Notes: generated by a model from the letters alone, not told the origin. A stretch of 64,000 bases of DNA from Yersinia rochesterensis (GCF_003600645.1 NZ_CP032482.1:3720001-3784000); one strand, 5' to 3'; positions 22,514-34,271 are shown, counted from the stretch's first letter. Numbers and translations: made by a program.

Positions 22514-23944
22514 TCAACCTCGGCCATTCTTGATGGACTGAATAATATTAGTGGTCGAAACACCATCTTCAAAATTCAGCACTTTCACTTCCCCACCAGC
22601 GGCCCACACTTCTGCGCTACCGGCAATTTCATCCGGTTTATAATCGCCACCTTTCACCAGTAAATCCGGCAAAATATCAGCAACTAAGCGCTGCGGGGTA
22701 TCTTCTTCAAATGGCACCACCCAATCCACGGCTTCCAGTGCGCCCAAGACAATCATGCGCTGATCCAATGGATTTACGGGGCGTTTTTCACCTTTCAATC
22801 GTTTGGTGGAAGCATCGCTGTTCACCGCCACAATCAGGCGGTCACCCAGCTTGCGAGCATTGGCTAAGTAAGAAACATGACCGGCATGGAGAATGTCAAA
22901 GATGCCGTTGGTCATCACGACTTTTTCGCCGCGCTGGCGGGCTTGCGCCACCGCTTTTTTCAGTTGTTGCTCATCCATCACGCCGAAACCTGTTTCAGCA
23001 CGGCCACGGATAGCATTTTCCAGCTCAATTGGAGAAACTGTCGACGTCCCCAATTTACCGACCACCACGCCAGCAGCGGCATTCGCCAGGAAGCAAGATT
23101 CTTCAAGTGTATTTCCCGCCGCCAATGCAGCAGCCAACACCCCAATAACCGTGTCACCGGCACCGGTCACATCAAATACTTCTTGTGCTTGAGTCGGTAA
23201 ATGTAATGGCGGTTTGCCCGGCTGTAGCAAGGTCATCCCTTGCTCTGAGCGGGTGACCAGCAAAGCTGAAAGCTCAAAATCGGCTACCAGCTTCATACCA
23301 CGGCTCACCAATTCTTCTTCATTTTTGCAATGACCGACCACCGCTTCAAACTCGGACAAATTAGGTGTCAGCAGGGTTGCGCCGCGATAACGTTCAAAAT
23401 CGCTGCCTTTAGGATCGATAAGCACCGGAACTTTGGCTTTTCGCGCCAGTTGGATCATCGCCTGCACACTGTTCAGTGCGCCTTTGGCATAGTCGGACAG
23501 CACCAGAGCACCAATCTGTGGTAGCGCTTGTTGAATGCGCTCAAAGATAGGTTGAGGGTCAACACCATCAAAACCTTCTTCGAAATCCAGGCGAATGAGC
23601 TGCTGATTACGGGAAAGTACCCGTAGCTTGGTGATAGTCGGGTGAGTGGGCACCGAAACAAAATCACAACGCACCTGCACTTCATTGAGCTTGCTGGTCA
23701 GTGCGCGCGCGGCATCATCAATCCCAGTCAATCCCACTAATCGGGAGATAGCGCCAAGGGAAGCGATGTTCATTGCGACGTTCGCGGCACCACCAGGGCG
23801 TTCTTCGATGGTATCAACTTTGACCACCGGCACCGGTGCTTCGGGTGAAATCCGGCTGGTTGGGCCATACCAATAACGGTCTAACATGACATCACCAACG
23901 ACTAAAACACCGGCGCGGCGAAAATCAGGCAGCGTGACTTTCAT
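22514..23944 (-). CDS. hldE: Bifunctional heptose-7-phosphate kinase / heptose-1-phosphate adenylyltransferase
   Basis: 476 residues. The N-terminal PfkB-type kinase (about 1-318) contains [14 protein letters not shown] and the anion-hole motif [12 protein letters not shown]. The C-terminal nucleotidyltransferase (about 344-476) has the HxGH motif in [16 protein letters not shown]. HldE phosphorylates heptose-7-phosphate and later adenylates the 1-phosphate to give ADP-heptose for the LPS inner core. It lies downstream of glnE on the same strand, as in E. coli, here with an ERIC element in the 270-bp gap. Confidence 0.97.
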   Translation of the reverse strand: MKVTLPDFRRAGVLVVGDVMLDRYWYGPTSRISPEAPVPVVKVDTIEERPGGAANVAMNIASLGAISRLVGLTGIDDAARALTSKLNEVQVRCDFVSVPTHPTITKLRVLSRNQQLIRLDFEEGFDGVDPQPIFERIQQALPQIGALVLSDYAKGALNSVQAMIQLARKAKVPVLIDPKGSDFERYRGATLLTPNLSEFEAVVGHCKNEEELVSRGMKLVADFELSALLVTRSEQGMTLLQPGKPPLHLPTQAQEVFDVTGAGDTVIGVLAAALAAGNTLEESCFLANAAAGVVVGKLGTSTVSPIELENAIRGRAETGFGVMDEQQLKKAVAQARQRGEKVVMTNGIFDILHAGHVSYLANARKLGDRLIVAVNSDASTKRLKGEKRPVNPLDQRMIVLGALEAVDWVVPFEEDTPQRLVADILPDLLVKGGDYKPDEIAGSAEVWAAGGEVKVLNFEDGVSTTNIIQSIKNGRG

Positions 23945-24017
23945 ACGTTAGCCCCCCAAAGTGAGCTGTTATTAACCCCGAAAACACACATCTCTTCGCT
24001 CCCATTTTGTGTTTGTT

Positions 24018-24133
24018 ATACTCTAAATAATTCGAGTTGCAGGAAGGCGGCAAGCGAGTAAATCCCGATGAGTCGACGCTAGTCAATGACTCGGGTGATT
24101 GAGCGCGGCCAACACACATGCAGCTTGAAGTAT
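24018..24133. repeat. ERIC element (glnE-hldE)
   Basis: About 116 bp: atactctaaataattcgagt at the left, core aatcccgatgagtcgacgct then gactcgggtgattgagcg, and gcagcttgaagtat at the right. The element lies within the probable glnE-hldE transcript, where such hairpins can act as mRNA processing sites. Confidence 0.85.
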
Positions 24134-24214
24134 GACGAATATATATGGTGCCGGATAATATCACAGACACCTTGCATACTATTAATAACTGGAATCTACG
24201 CTAATAACTGGAAT

Positions 24215-27067
24215 CTATGCGCCGGTCGGCGCTGCAACCAACCATTTATGCCAACTGGCGGCTACCTGTGCTCTTTCTGCGGCAAAACAATCAGCAGAGA
24301 CCTTGCTAGATTGCTCCTGCAAGGCCAGATGATGAATCTCATCACGCATGGTGACATAAGCGCGAGTCAATGCCGCCGCTTCTGCCTCCGGCATAATGTC
24401 GTAATTGGCCATTAACTCGAAAATTCGCACATTATCAGACCAGCGGGTCAAACGCGGCTCACTGGCGGCATAGCGCAACACTAAATATTGCGCGATAAAC
24501 TCAATATCAGTGATCCCGCCCTCATCGGCTTTGATATCAAAGATATCGCGCTGTTTACTGCCCAAATGATTGCGCATCTTCTCGCGCATTTCGCGGACCT
24601 CTTGCTGTAATTGCGGGTCTTCGCGATGACGGCAAAGGATATGTTGGCGAATGGCATCAAACTCTTGATGCAACTCAGGGTCACCATAGACAATGCGGGC
24701 GCGCACCAGCGCTTGATGCTCCCACGTCCAAGCTTCATTTTGTTGGTAATCAGCAAAAGCCTCGACGGTGCTCACCAACATACCCGCTTCCCCGGATGGC
24801 CTTAGCCGCGCATCAACTTCATACAGAATCCCTGACGAGGTGCGAGTGCTGAACAAATGCATTACGCGCTGGGCTAAACGCAAATAGAATTGGCGGCCAT
24901 CAATGCTCCGCTCGCCGTCTGTCATCACATCCAGCGGGCAATCGAGCAGGAATACCAGATCCAAATCTGAGCTGTAACCCAACTCCCAGCCCCCCAATTT
25001 GCCATAACCAATCACCGCGAAACCACGGCCCTCGCGCTGCTGCAAATGGCTGGGCTGACCATAACGCGCCACCATCTGCCCCCAGGCTTGCTGGATAACC
25101 GCATCAATAATGGCCTCCGCCAGGTAGGTTAAGTGATCGCTCACTTTCATTACCGGCAGCGCCTCGGTGATATCTCCGGCGGCAATACGCAATTGTTGAG
25201 CCTGTTTAAACTGGCGCAATGCTTCCAGTTGTTGCTCTTCATCATCGGGTGGCACCCGCAACAAATATTGACGTAATTCATCACGATAAGCGCTGGGTTC
25301 CAACGGCTGATAGAGAGATTGAGGATCGAGCAGTTCATCCAATAACAGGGGGTAGCGGGCTAACTGGCTGGCGACCATCGGAGAGGCAGAACATAAGCGA
25401 ATAACATGTTTTAGTGCCGCGTGGTATTCGACCAGCAATTCCAGATAGGTGGTGCGGGTCACGATACTCAGCAGCAATTGAATCAGGCGGCTGAGGGCAA
25501 CATTAGCATCGGGCCGTGGGCAAACCTCAGCAAACAGACGCGGCATCAGTTGGTCCAGTACCTCACGACCACGCGGGCCAATAGTGCGTTTATCAACATC
25601 ATGGCGAAAATGATGAATAGTGGTCAACAACTGGCGGCGCGCTGCTTCGTCTAAATGCGGAGTCAGAGGGGCTAAATCACTCTCTTCCAATGCATCCTGC
25701 CACAAGCTTTTATACAAACCATGGCAAGGATCTTCGCCAATATCGGGGGTATCGTCGCCAATTAGGTCATCAAAGACTAAGCGCACAGCTTGCATATTAT
25801 GCTCTAACGCGGCACTCAGAGCAGCCCAATCTGCATAGCCCATACCGCAAGCTAATCGGGCCTGATTTAGCGCGTCACTGGGTAATGTTTGTGTTTGCTC
25901 ATCGCCAATAGCTTGCAACAGATTCTCTAAACGGCGCAAAAACAGATAGCTACCACTGAGCGCGGCCACCTGTTGTTCCGGCAATAATCCTAGCTCTGCC
26001 ACAGCCTGTAAGGTCGGCAGCAAAGCGCGCTGTTGCAGACGCGGTTCGCGGCCCCCTCGAATCAACTGAAATACCTGGGTGATAAACTCGATTTCACGAA
26101 TTCCACCCGCCCCCAGTTTGATATTGTCTTTCAGACCGCGCCGGCGCACTTCACGGGCAATCATCCCTTTCATGTTACGCAATGACTGAATCACACTGAA
26201 ATCAATATAACGGCGGAAAACAAAGGGCCGTAGGGTTTGGCGCAGTTCCTTGCTGTAATGGTCTTCCGCACCGCCCATCAGGCGAGCTTTCACCATAGCG
26301 TAGCGCTCCCAATCGCGCCCTTGTTCTTGGTAATAATCTTCCAGTGCGGCAAAACTCAGCACCAGTGGGCCGCTATCGCCAAATGGGCGCAAACGCATGT
26401 CCACACGATAGACAAAACCGTCGATAGTTTGCTGGTCTAACGCCTTAATCAGCCGTTGGCCCAAGCGGGTAAAAAACTGAGCATTATCCAACTGACGCCG
26501 CCCGCCCTGAGTCTGACCATTTTCCGGGTAAGCAAAAATCAAGTCGATATCCGACGAGAAATTCAGTTCACCGCCGCCTAATTTCCCCATGCCCAAAATC
26601 AGCAAGGGCTGCGGCACATTATCCGCATTACAGGGCGTGCCAAACTCACGACAACAAGCCTGATATAGCCAATCGCGCGCAGCAACAATCATGCTTTCAG
26701 CCAACCAACTGAGCTGTTGCAAAGTCTCTGTCGTGGTGCTGGTCTCTCGCGCCTGAGACCAGGCAATGCGCACCATAATCCGACGACGAAATAGCCGCAG
26801 CGCCGCTAATAGCGCGGCTTCGTCTTGCACCTCGGCCAGTGCTTGACTAAGCCATTGTGGATAAAATTGCCACTCCTGCGGTTGTGGCGGCTGCTGATGC
26901 AGCTCATCCAGCCAATCAGGATGAATCAGTAACATGTCACTGACAAAATCACTCAACGCCAATACTGCAATATCTTCTTCACGCAAGCTCGGCGGAGCCG
27001 GTAACTCATTAAAGCGCTGCTGTATATTCTGCGCCTGAATCTGTAATTCCGAAGGGAGTGGCAACAT
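24215..27067 (-). CDS. glnE: Bifunctional glutamine synthetase adenylyltransferase / deadenylase
   Basis: 950 residues with two nucleotidyltransferase domains, each with the GxG...DxD pattern: [20 protein letters not shown] in the N-terminal deadenylase half and [20 protein letters not shown] in the C-terminal adenylylase half. A helical regulatory linker lies between. GlnE adds AMP to glutamine synthetase or removes it, controlled by PII (GlnB) and glutamine. It lies between ygiF and hldE as in E. coli. ygiF ends 26 bp upstream on the same strand, which suggests an operon. Confidence 0.97.
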   Translation of the reverse strand: MLPLPSELQIQAQNIQQRFNELPAPPSLREEDIAVLALSDFVSDMLLIHPDWLDELHQQPPQPQEWQFYPQWLSQALAEVQDEAALLAALRLFRRRIMVRIAWSQARETSTTTETLQQLSWLAESMIVAARDWLYQACCREFGTPCNADNVPQPLLILGMGKLGGGELNFSSDIDLIFAYPENGQTQGGRRQLDNAQFFTRLGQRLIKALDQQTIDGFVYRVDMRLRPFGDSGPLVLSFAALEDYYQEQGRDWERYAMVKARLMGGAEDHYSKELRQTLRPFVFRRYIDFSVIQSLRNMKGMIAREVRRRGLKDNIKLGAGGIREIEFITQVFQLIRGGREPRLQQRALLPTLQAVAELGLLPEQQVAALSGSYLFLRRLENLLQAIGDEQTQTLPSDALNQARLACGMGYADWAALSAALEHNMQAVRLVFDDLIGDDTPDIGEDPCHGLYKSLWQDALEESDLAPLTPHLDEAARRQLLTTIHHFRHDVDKRTIGPRGREVLDQLMPRLFAEVCPRPDANVALSRLIQLLLSIVTRTTYLELLVEYHAALKHVIRLCSASPMVASQLARYPLLLDELLDPQSLYQPLEPSAYRDELRQYLLRVPPDDEEQQLEALRQFKQAQQLRIAAGDITEALPVMKVSDHLTYLAEAIIDAVIQQAWGQMVARYGQPSHLQQREGRGFAVIGYGKLGGWELGYSSDLDLVFLLDCPLDVMTDGERSIDGRQFYLRLAQRVMHLFSTRTSSGILYEVDARLRPSGEAGMLVSTVEAFADYQQNEAWTWEHQALVRARIVYGDPELHQEFDAIRQHILCRHREDPQLQQEVREMREKMRNHLGSKQRDIFDIKADEGGITDIEFIAQYLVLRYAASEPRLTRWSDNVRIFELMANYDIMPEAEAAALTRAYVTMRDEIHHLALQEQSSKVSADCFAAERAQVAASWHKWLVAAPTGA

Positions 27068-27092
27068 AAAGCATTCCTCAAGCGGCTATCTA

Positions 27093-28418
27093 TTAACTAG
27101 CTGCACCATTCAGCCAAAACGCTGGCTGAGCTAAAGCTTCCTTACGAGCGGTATCACGCCAGTGGCCCTGCCGTTCCATAATCGCCAGTTGTAGACCAAA
27201 CCAGCCATCAATGTATGGATGCCATTCATTTTGTGGATAGAAACCAGAGAGTAATTGGAACGCCATAATCTGCCGGTTTAAACGCGGGAGTTGTGCCAAA
27301 TAGCCATCATCATCCAGATGATGACCAAAGGCCTCTTTCAGATCAGCGGCACTGCGGCTGAGCATGATGTCGCAGAAGCGTTTAAATGAGCCATTAAATT
27401 TAGCCAGCGCTTTGTCATCCATAAATGGCCGCCAGCCAGCAGTCACCAGCCACGATGTGAGCGCTAACTTACATTTCAGATAATCGGCGCTATAGCAGAT
27501 GACCTCGGCATTGGCATTTTTCGGCTCTAACTGGGGTTCTAGCGCTAACAATAAAGCGCGTAATTCGGTGCTGGCTTTACGTGGCACCAATCCGCCGAAA
27601 ATAGCCAAGGTTTGGCGAACCATACCTAAAGCTTCAATAATCATAGCCTTAGCTGCTGGTTCACCGCGCAACCATAGCTCTTCGTGGTATTGCCAGTGAT
27701 CCAACGCCATTTCTAGCCCCGCAATCATTCCCTGTTCGACGGTAGATTTCGGCGCGGGCTGCAAGACCAACAATGGGCGCAATTCACGCGGGGGATTACC
27801 TTGTGCCAAATGATAACCGCGAGCCGCTTTACTCAAATTCCCCTGACGCAAACCGCCGATTTGTGCCAGCTCAGCCGCCAGTGCCAGTAAATCTGCCTGA
27901 TTACCTTTTTTAAGCTCCAACTCAATCTCGCTCAGTGGCTCTGACAGCTCATTGCTGCCATCCGCAGCTTTAGATGAGATTGTACCTTGGTCAAGGGCAA
28001 GCTCTATCTCGCTCTCACCGTAAGTGATTACCCACTTCTCACGAGTAAAATCGGTACGGAATAACGGCTGCAATTCGTCTTGTAGCGCATCAACCACCCA
28101 ACCTTCCGGCCAAATATCGGCAGGGAAACGCGCTAAATCTAACTTCTCGCTATCAAGATCAACGTTATATTCAGGCCGTTGATGTAAACCGCCGACGACT
28201 TTACCGCCAGTTTTAACCGTCATTTCATAGCGGCCGTCATAACCACGAATTCGTAAACCAATATCATGTTGGCGTAGACGGTTATCCGCCGTTTCAAAAT
28301 AGATATTCGTCAGAGTTTGCGGCGCAAAATGCTGGCTTTGCCAAGAGGTGATTCGCTCCGGTAAAGCGGCAATGGCCGCAGGAGTAGCAATAAATTTTAA
28401 TTCTATTTCAACGGTCAT
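27093..28418 (-). CDS. ygiF: Inorganic triphosphatase YgiF
   Basis: 441 residues from ATG 28418 (MTVEIELKF), where the CYTH-family signature ExExK occurs at once, as in E. coli. An alternative ATG at 28457, behind a good GAGG site, would add 13 residues. The N-terminal CYTH triphosphate-tunnel domain (about 1-200) is followed by a CHAD domain rich in His and Arg (LRALLLALE, LTSWLVTAGWRPF, SFKRFCDIML). E. coli YgiF hydrolyses inorganic triphosphate with Mg2+. It is co-directional with glnE, 26 bp downstream. Confidence 0.93.
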   Translation of the reverse strand: MTVEIELKFIATPAAIAALPERITSWQSQHFAPQTLTNIYFETADNRLRQHDIGLRIRGYDGRYEMTVKTGGKVVGGLHQRPEYNVDLDSEKLDLARFPADIWPEGWVVDALQDELQPLFRTDFTREKWVITYGESEIELALDQGTISSKAADGSNELSEPLSEIELELKKGNQADLLALAAELAQIGGLRQGNLSKAARGYHLAQGNPPRELRPLLVLQPAPKSTVEQGMIAGLEMALDHWQYHEELWLRGEPAAKAMIIEALGMVRQTLAIFGGLVPRKASTELRALLLALEPQLEPKNANAEVICYSADYLKCKLALTSWLVTAGWRPFMDDKALAKFNGSFKRFCDIMLSRSAADLKEAFGHHLDDDGYLAQLPRLNRQIMAFQLLSGFYPQNEWHPYIDGWFGLQLAIMERQGHWRDTARKEALAQPAFWLNGAAS

Positions 28419-28743
28419 AATTTCATTCACACCGGTATGTTGCGAGATTACGGGCATTATGCCTCTTTCGCCGTGATTTGCCTGTTTTACACTAATTTCT
28501 CTGCTTTAAAACAAAAAACACGCACGCGGCAGCCCTGAGTCAAACTCTATTTTAACCTGTTTTCACAAGTCTATCCTAAGGCTTCATAAGACAAATTTTC
28601 AGTGCGGTTAAAAATAAACAAAAAAATGGCCCAAGCCGCACTGCCTATGAGAGTAAGATAGTTCTCATTCCGGTTTATGCGTTGCGTCGGCAAACTGAAC
28701 ACACTACTATCGTCCCATAAATTCACTCATAAATGACTCTCTA

Positions 28744-29364
28744 ATGCAGAAATTACGCCTAATTTGCCTCGCAGTGCTCAGTCTCAGTATTTCCCTGGGC
28801 GCTTACGCTGAAGAAAAACGCTACATCTCTGATGAGCTGGATACCTACGTTCATAGCGGCCCCGGTAACCAATACCGTATTGTTGGCACGCTAAAAGGTG
28901 GGGATGAAGTTACCTTGATAAGCGTTAATGACAGCACAAATTACGGCCAAATCCGCGACAGCAAAGGTAAAACCACCTGGATCCCACTGGATCAATTGAG
29001 CGAAACCCCCAGCTTGCGCGTCCGGGTTCCTGACCTTGAACAACAGGTCAAAACACTGACAGATAAACTGGCTAATATTGATAATAGCTGGAATCAGCGC
29101 ACCGCAGAAATGCAACAAAAAGTGGCTGCCAGCGACAGTGTGATTTCCGAATTACAAAAAGAAAATGAGTCACTGAAAAACCAGTTAATCGTTGCTCAGA
29201 AGAAAGTCAGCGCCGTGAATCTGCAATTGGATGACAAGCAGCGCACTATTATTCTGCAATGGTTTATGTACGGTGGCGGTGTAGCCGGTATCGGCCTGCT
29301 GATTGGTTTAGTGCTGCCACATCTGATACCCAGCCGTAAAAAGAATAATCGCTGGATGAACTGA
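28744..29364 (+). CDS. ygiM: SH3 domain protein YgiM (TIGR04211)
   Basis: 206 residues. Signal peptide MQKLRLICLAVLSLSISLGAYA, then a bacterial SH3 domain (YISDELDTYVHSGPGNQYRI and onward, to about residue 95). A coiled coil follows (LEQQVKTLTDKLANID...LQKENESLKNQLI), then a C-terminal membrane segment (FMYGGGVAGIGLLIGLVLPHL) with a basic end. It is therefore a periplasmic SH3-coil protein anchored in the inner membrane, probably binding cell-wall peptides. It lies upstream of cca, as in E. coli. The promoter is in the 325 bp before it, where I see no other feature. Confidence 0.92.
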   Translation: MQKLRLICLAVLSLSISLGAYAEEKRYISDELDTYVHSGPGNQYRIVGTLKGGDEVTLISVNDSTNYGQIRDSKGKTTWIPLDQLSETPSLRVRVPDLEQQVKTLTDKLANIDNSWNQRTAEMQQKVAASDSVISELQKENESLKNQLIVAQKKVSAVNLQLDDKQRTIILQWFMYGGGVAGIGLLIGLVLPHLIPSRKKNNRWMN

Positions 29365-29502
29365 TAGCGCTTACCGGCGTCCAGAATGAACAATTAGGCT
29401 ATCTGCCAGGGTAGCCTGTTTAATTAGTTTCCATCTCCCAACTATACTGAACTGACGACTGGTCATTTTAGCGACCAGATATAAAATCGTCTTTTACACC
29501 TG

Positions 29503-29527
29503 CGCTACAACGTCAAGAACAAAGGGT
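29503..29527. repeat. Detached copy of an ERIC end
   Basis: The 25-bp string beginning cgctacaacgtcaagaacaa and ending agggt occurs here and again at 29625-29649, at the right end of the following ERIC. The copies are identical and 122 bp apart, so an ERIC seems to have been duplicated in tandem and then reduced. Confidence 0.8.
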
Positions 29528-29650
29528 AACCCACAGTCATTGGCATTGTAGCTAGGCGGCAAACGAATGAATCCCGATGAGCTTACACAAGTAAGTAATT
29601 CGGGTGAAAGAGAGCGGCCAACAACGCTACAACGTCAAGAACAAAGGGTT
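29525..29650. repeat. ERIC element immediately upstream of cca
   Basis: About 126 bp: gggtaacccacagtcattgg at the left, core aatcccgatgagcttacaca then agtaagtaattcgggtgaaa, and caagaacaaagggtt at the right end. The right end contains AAAGGG, placed 5 nt before the cca ATG at 29654, so the element supplies the ribosome-binding site of cca. Confidence 0.88.
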
Positions 29651-29653
29651 AAT

Positions 29654-30892
29654 ATGAAGATTTATCTGGTCGGCGGTGCCGTACGCGACAGCCTATTAAA
29701 TCTACCGGTCACCGAGCAGGATTGGGTGGTGGTGGGCGCTACGCCAGAACAGCTGCTGGCGCGGGGCTACCAGCAGGTGGGTAAAGATTTCCCGGTATTT
29801 CTTCACCCCGACAGCCATGAAGAATATGCATTGGCCCGCACCGAACGTAAATCAGGTCAGGGCTATACCGGCTTCACTTGCTACGCCGCCCCCGATGTCA
29901 CACTGGAAGAAGATTTACTGCGCCGCGATTTGACCATCAACGCCATTGCCCGCAGCCATGAGGGGGAGCTATTTGATCCCTACAATGGCCGGCAAGACTT
30001 AGAGAACCGCGTGTTACGCCATGTCTCTGATGCATTTGGTGAAGATCCGCTGCGTGTTTTGCGTGTTGCCCGTTTCGCCGCCCGTTTTGCTCACTTGGGC
30101 TTTACGGTAGCCCCAGAGACTCAATCATTGATGGCCTCAATGGCCAAAAGTGGCGAACTTTCGGCTCTAACACCCGAACGAGTGTGGAAAGAGACTGAAA
30201 AAGCACTGAAAACCCAAAGCCCGCAGATCTATTTTCAGGTATTACGCGATTGCGGTGCACTGGCTGTACTGTTCCCCGAAATTGAGCGCCTATTTGGCGT
30301 GCCTGCACCAGAAAAATGGCATCCGGAAATTGATACCGGCATCCACACTCTGATGACGCTAGCTATTGCCGCTCAGCTCAGCCCTGAAGTTGACGTGCGC
30401 TTTGCTGCGCTTTGTCATGATTTAGGTAAAGGGCTGACACCGAAAGAATTTTGGCCCCATCATCATGGACATGGCCCTGCAGGAGTCAAATTAGTCGAGC
30501 AGCTATGCCAGCGTTTACGGGTGCCGAATCCAGTGCGTGATTTAGCCAAACTAGTGGCGGAATACCACGATCTTATTCATACGGCGAATAAGCTCCGCCC
30601 TGAAACTCTGCTTAAACTGTTTGATGCTATTGATGTTTGGCGCAAACCAGAGCGCCTTGAGCAGATGATAATGACCAGCGAGGCAGATGCCCGGGGTCGC
30701 ACCGGATTTGAAGAAAACCCTTATCCACAGGGCGATTACTTACGCGCGGCATACCATATTGCTAATGGAGTGTCGGTGCAGGAAATAGTCGCCAGTGGGC
30801 TACAAGGTTTGGCTATTCGAGATGAACTGAAACGCCGCCGTCAACAAGCCTTAGCCCAATGGAAACAAACTCAAGAAGTGATTTCACCCTAA
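29654..30892 (+). CDS. cca: CCA-adding enzyme with HD domain
   Basis: 412 residues from ATG 29654 ([19 protein letters not shown]). The frame is open upstream through the ERIC, but those 29 codons do not resemble Cca. Class II nucleotidyltransferase motifs: [17 protein letters not shown] and [10 protein letters not shown]. The C-terminal HD phosphohydrolase domain has [20 protein letters not shown]. Cca rebuilds or repairs the tRNA 3' CCA end; the HD domain gives 2'-nucleotidase and phosphatase activities. A strong intrinsic terminator follows. Confidence 0.96.
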   Translation: MKIYLVGGAVRDSLLNLPVTEQDWVVVGATPEQLLARGYQQVGKDFPVFLHPDSHEEYALARTERKSGQGYTGFTCYAAPDVTLEEDLLRRDLTINAIARSHEGELFDPYNGRQDLENRVLRHVSDAFGEDPLRVLRVARFAARFAHLGFTVAPETQSLMASMAKSGELSALTPERVWKETEKALKTQSPQIYFQVLRDCGALAVLFPEIERLFGVPAPEKWHPEIDTGIHTLMTLAIAAQLSPEVDVRFAALCHDLGKGLTPKEFWPHHHGHGPAGVKLVEQLCQRLRVPNPVRDLAKLVAEYHDLIHTANKLRPETLLKLFDAIDVWRKPERLEQMIMTSEADARGRTGFEENPYPQGDYLRAAYHIANGVSVQEIVASGLQGLAIRDELKRRRQQALAQWKQTQEVISP

Positions 30893-30918
30893 ATCATTAC
30901 CTAGATATAAATAAAAAA

Positions 30919-30942
30919 GCCCTGAAAATTCAGGGCGTTTTT
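30919..30942. terminator. Intrinsic terminator between cca and uppP
   Basis: GCCCTGA (30919-30925), loop aaat, TCAGGGC (30930-30936), then GTTTTTAT. The other side has AAAAAA before the stem, so the hairpin can end transcripts from both the plus-strand cca and the convergent uppP. Confidence 0.9.
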
Positions 30943-30964
30943 ATATTCCGTGACCACAATGCCG

Positions 30965-31783
30965 TTACATAAAGACCCAGTACACCGCTCCCGCGACAAT
31001 AAAGCGATAAATCGCAAAAGGCACGAAAGAGATACGCTTAATCAGTGACAGGAAGGTTTTGATAGCAATCAGTGCGACGATAAATGCAGTAATAAACCCG
31101 ACAGCAAACATCGGTAAATCGCCCCAGCTCAGGAAATGTAGACTTTTATACAAATCTAAAGCGCTGGCCCCGAGCATCATTGGGACGGCCAAAATAAAGG
31201 AAAATTCAGAGGCCGCATAGCGGTTCACACCGACCAACATCCCGCCTGAAATGGTTGCACCGGATCGCGAGAAACCTGGCCATAATGCCAAACACTGGAA
31301 GCAACCAATAGCAAAGGCTTGGCGATAGGTAATATCATCCAGCCCAATGGCCTTCGGATTTTTAGGTTTAAACCACTCTGCCGCCAGTAAGAGCAAACCA
31401 CCAGCAACCAAGGCGTACATGACACTTTGCGGATTAAATAACGATTTAATGACGTCGTGGAAAGCCAACCCCAAACCGACCGCAGGGATCATCGCCAGTA
31501 AAATATGGCCCAAGGTCAGGTGCCCGCTGGTTTTACCCTCATGAGGCACTTTGCCAAAATGGATACCAATAAGCCCGAATAAGCGCCGCCAGAACACCAC
31601 CACCACAGCCAGAATCGACCCTAACTGAATAATGACTTCAAAGGTTTTTGCTTTGTCGCCGGTAAAGCCCAATAGCTCGCCGACAATAATCATATGCCCA
31701 GTAGATGAAACCGGCAGGAACTCAGTCAGTCCTTCAACCACGCCCAAAACAAAAGCTACAAACAGCGAATATATATCCGTCAT
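30965..31783 (-). CDS. uppP: Undecaprenyl-diphosphatase
   Basis: 272 residues (also called BacA). Both catalytic regions are present: [15 protein letters not shown] near residue 19 and [15 protein letters not shown] near residue 170, with seven or eight membrane segments. UppP dephosphorylates undecaprenyl diphosphate at the periplasmic face, recycling the lipid carrier for peptidoglycan and O-antigen, and gives bacitracin resistance when abundant. It converges on cca and is followed upstream by folB, with about 180 bp between. Confidence 0.97.
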   Translation of the reverse strand: MTDIYSLFVAFVLGVVEGLTEFLPVSSTGHMIIVGELLGFTGDKAKTFEVIIQLGSILAVVVVFWRRLFGLIGIHFGKVPHEGKTSGHLTLGHILLAMIPAVGLGLAFHDVIKSLFNPQSVMYALVAGGLLLLAAEWFKPKNPKAIGLDDITYRQAFAIGCFQCLALWPGFSRSGATISGGMLVGVNRYAASEFSFILAVPMMLGASALDLYKSLHFLSWGDLPMFAVGFITAFIVALIAIKTFLSLIKRISFVPFAIYRFIVAGAVYWVFM

Positions 31784-31963
31784 CTATGATACCCAATGCC
31801 CTGTAATAGAAATCCACAAAAAAACGGCAATGTGAAAAATTATATTGGCCGTTAACAAAATCATGCCGTTCAATTTCAGCATGTAAAAAATATCACGTTA
31901 ATCAATAATTCAGGCCACATTATCTATACAGCGTTGCATTTTTATGTCGTGGTGTAATAAAAA

Positions 31964-32323
31964 TCAGTGAGACCGCTGACCGCGCTCAATCACTACACCG
32001 ACATTGCGCGCCTGAGCGACCGCCCCCGGTTTACTCACCTTAACCCGCACCCAAGGTGACTTAAACTGCTGTAACAATAACTCGGCAATCTCTTCAGCGA
32101 CCCGCTCGACCAGCGCAAAACGCTGAGATTCTACGTGTTTGATAACGGCGTCACTAATATCTGCGTAGCTCAGACAATCATTTACATCATCGCTAGCAGC
32201 GGCTTTACGATTATCCCAGCCCATTTCGATATCGAACACCAGCTTCTGCTGAATGGTCTGCTCCCAGTCATAAACACCGATGGTGGTTATGACACTGAGT
32301 TCCTCAATAAATACGATGTCCAT
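31964..32323 (-). CDS. folB: Dihydroneopterin aldolase
   Basis: 119 residues from ATG 32323 ([20 protein letters not shown]); a GTG one codon upstream is also possible. The family motifs [22 protein letters not shown] and [11 protein letters not shown] are complete, including the active-site Glu in the first block. FolB splits dihydroneopterin to 6-hydroxymethyl-dihydropterin in folate synthesis. It is divergent from plsY with a gap of about 107 bp, as in E. coli. Confidence 0.95.
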   Translation of the reverse strand: MDIVFIEELSVITTIGVYDWEQTIQQKLVFDIEMGWDNRKAAASDDVNDCLSYADISDAVIKHVESQRFALVERVAEEIAELLLQQFKSPWVRVKVSKPGAVAQARNVGVVIERGQRSH

Positions 32324-32430
32324 CACGTCATTCTCTGTTTTTGTGCCTGCCGGATACCACTTCCAGCCGAATATGCGTATTATCCACTGATGTTGCGATT
32401 AAAACGACCATTATTCAACAGGGCGGTGTT

Positions 32431-33081
32431 ATGAGTGCTATCGCGCTTGGCATGATTATCTTCGCGTATTTGTGTGGCTCTATTTCCAGCGCTGTTCTGG
32501 TGTGCCGGGTTGCCAAATTACCCGATCCGCGTAAGCATGGCTCCGGCAATCCCGGTGCCACTAACGTGCTGCGCATTGGTGGCCGCACTGCCGCCGCCAC
32601 AGTATTGATTTTCGATGTGCTGAAAGGCATGTTGCCAGTTTGGATAGCTTATCTACTGCACGTTTCGCCACTGTATTTGGGTCTTACCGCTATTGCAGCC
32701 TGTCTTGGCCACATTTATCCGGTATTTTTCCATTTTAAAGGTGGCAAAGGCGTCGCCACTGCATTTGGCGCTATCGCCCCCATTGGCTGGGATCTGACTG
32801 GCTTGATGACCGGCACTTGGCTGCTGACGGTTTTACTGAGCGGCTATTCATCTTTAGGTGCGATTATCAGCGCCCTGATTGCTCCTTTTTACGTCTGGTG
32901 GTTCAAGCCGCAATTCACCTTTCCGGTCGCCATGCTTTCTTGCCTGATTCTGATGCGCCACCACGATAATATTCAGCGTTTATGGCGCGGCAAAGAAAGT
33001 AAAATCTGGGATAAGCTCAGAAAGAAAAAGCAAAAAACGCCCGCCGAAGAAGCCGCAGAATTAGAAGAGAAAGAAGATTAG
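32431..33081 (+). CDS. plsY: Glycerol-3-phosphate acyltransferase PlsY
   Basis: 216 residues from ATG 32431 ([20 protein letters not shown]). The frame extends 30 codons further upstream without resemblance. Conserved loops are [12 protein letters not shown] and [12 protein letters not shown], which bind acyl phosphate and glycerol-3-phosphate. Five transmembrane segments; the tail is highly charged ([19 protein letters not shown]). PlsY makes lysophosphatidic acid from acyl phosphate, the step before PlsC in this window. Confidence 0.95.
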   Translation: MSAIALGMIIFAYLCGSISSAVLVCRVAKLPDPRKHGSGNPGATNVLRIGGRTAAATVLIFDVLKGMLPVWIAYLLHVSPLYLGLTAIAACLGHIYPVFFHFKGGKGVATAFGAIAPIGWDLTGLMTGTWLLTVLLSGYSSLGAIISALIAPFYVWWFKPQFTFPVAMLSCLILMRHHDNIQRLWRGKESKIWDKLRKKKQKTPAEEAAELEEKED

Positions 33082-33257
33082 TTTTCCTCAAAATCGAGAA
33101 TGGCTGCGGCAACACTCAGCCGTTCGACACCCCTATCAGAATGACTGAGCATGAGCGAGGTAAGGCGCAAAGGAATGAAAAAATGCAATGGACTCTTGTC
33201 CATGAGTATTTTGAATGACTGCGGCAACGCAGCCGCAGCCCCGCTCAGACTTTCTGA
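33082..33257. other. plsY-tsaD intergenic repeats
   Basis: 176 bp between convergent genes. The strings ggctgcggcaacactcagcc and gactgcggcaacgcagccgc are imperfect direct repeats about 115 bp apart. The second folds as GCGGC aacgca GCCGC. At the right end tcagactttc occurs twice, 3 bp apart. The structure could serve as a shared terminator but has no T-run. Confidence 0.45.
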
Positions 33258-34271
33258 TCAGACTTTCGGCAACTCAGCCAACGGCCAGCGCGGTCTGACC
33301 GACACACTCAACTCACTATTCACACCACTTTTCAGCCTGATCAACCCAGCATAGGCGATCATCGCGCCATTATCGGTGCAAAACTCTGGCCGGGCGTAAA
33401 ACACTTCACCGCCACGCTTTTGCATCATTTCGGCCAATTTAGTGCGCAAAGTACGGTTAGCACTCACTCCGCCGGCAATCACTAAGCGTTTAAAACCAGT
33501 TTGATCCAGAGCGCGTTTTGATTTGATAGCCAGAGTGTCAACCACTGCATCTTCAAAAGCACGCGCAATATCGGCACGAGTCTGATCATCATCACCATTG
33601 GAACGAATGGTGTTCGCAGCAAAAGTTTTTAAGCCGGAAAAACTAAAATCCAGCCCAGGGCGGTCAGTCATTGGCCGCGGGAAAGTAAAGCGCCCCGCCG
33701 TGCCAAGCTGTGCCATACGCGACAACATTGGCCCACCGGGATAATCCAGACCTAGTAATTTAGCTGTTTTATCAAATGCTTCACCTGCTGCATCATCAAC
33801 AGATTCGCCCAATAACAGATATTCACCAATGCCGGTCACACTGATTAATTGCGTGTGACCGCCGGAGACGAGTAACGCGACAAACGGAAATTCCGGTGCA
33901 TTATCTTCAAGCATCGGTGCCAATAAATGGCCTTCCATATGATGAACAGGCACAGCGGGAACACCCCAGGCAAAAGCTAATGCCCGGCCGATAGTCGCGC
34001 CGACCAACAATGCACCGACCAACCCTGGGCCTGCGGTATACGCCACGCCATCAATGTCTTTGGCGCTCAAATTGGCTTCTTTCAATGCAGCCTGAATCAA
34101 TGGCACTGTTTTGCGCACATGATCACGGGAAGCCAGCTCAGGAACGACGCCGCCATAATCAGCATGCAATTTAACCTGACTGTACAATTGGTTAGCTAAC
34201 AGACCGGTTTCTTCGTCATACACTGCAATTCCGGTTTCATCGCAGGATGTTTCTATACCCAAAACTCGCAT
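33258..34271 (-). CDS. tsaD: tRNA N6-adenosine threonylcarbamoyltransferase TsaD
   Basis: 337 residues from ATG 34271 ([20 protein letters not shown]), behind GGGAAATGTA; upstream ATGs exist but extend beyond the family start. Metal-binding His residues are in HHMEGHLLA, and the nucleotide-binding motifs are [21 protein letters not shown] and [11 protein letters not shown]. TsaD, with TsaB and TsaE, transfers threonylcarbamoyl to A37 of ANN-decoding tRNAs. It is divergent from rpsU, as in E. coli. Confidence 0.97.
   Translation of the reverse strand: MRVLGIETSCDETGIAVYDEETGLLANQLYSQVKLHADYGGVVPELASRDHVRKTVPLIQAALKEANLSAKDIDGVAYTAGPGLVGALLVGATIGRALAFAWGVPAVPVHHMEGHLLAPMLEDNAPEFPFVALLVSGGHTQLISVTGIGEYLLLGESVDDAAGEAFDKTAKLLGLDYPGGPMLSRMAQLGTAGRFTFPRPMTDRPGLDFSFSGLKTFAANTIRSNGDDDQTRADIARAFEDAVVDTLAIKSKRALDQTGFKRLVIAGGVSANRTLRTKLAEMMQKRGGEVFYARPEFCTDNGAMIAYAGLIRLKSGVNSELSVSVRPRWPLAELPKV

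Noticed and set aside
29567..29653. Upstream extension of the cca frame (29 codons)
   Set aside because: The codons lie in the ERIC element, have no family resemblance, and the ATG at 29654 has a suitable ribosome-binding site and the conserved start of Cca.
33151..33354. 67-aa protein in the plsY-tsaD gap
   Set aside because: It overlaps the tsaD 3' end, follows repeat structure and has no resemblance to known proteins.
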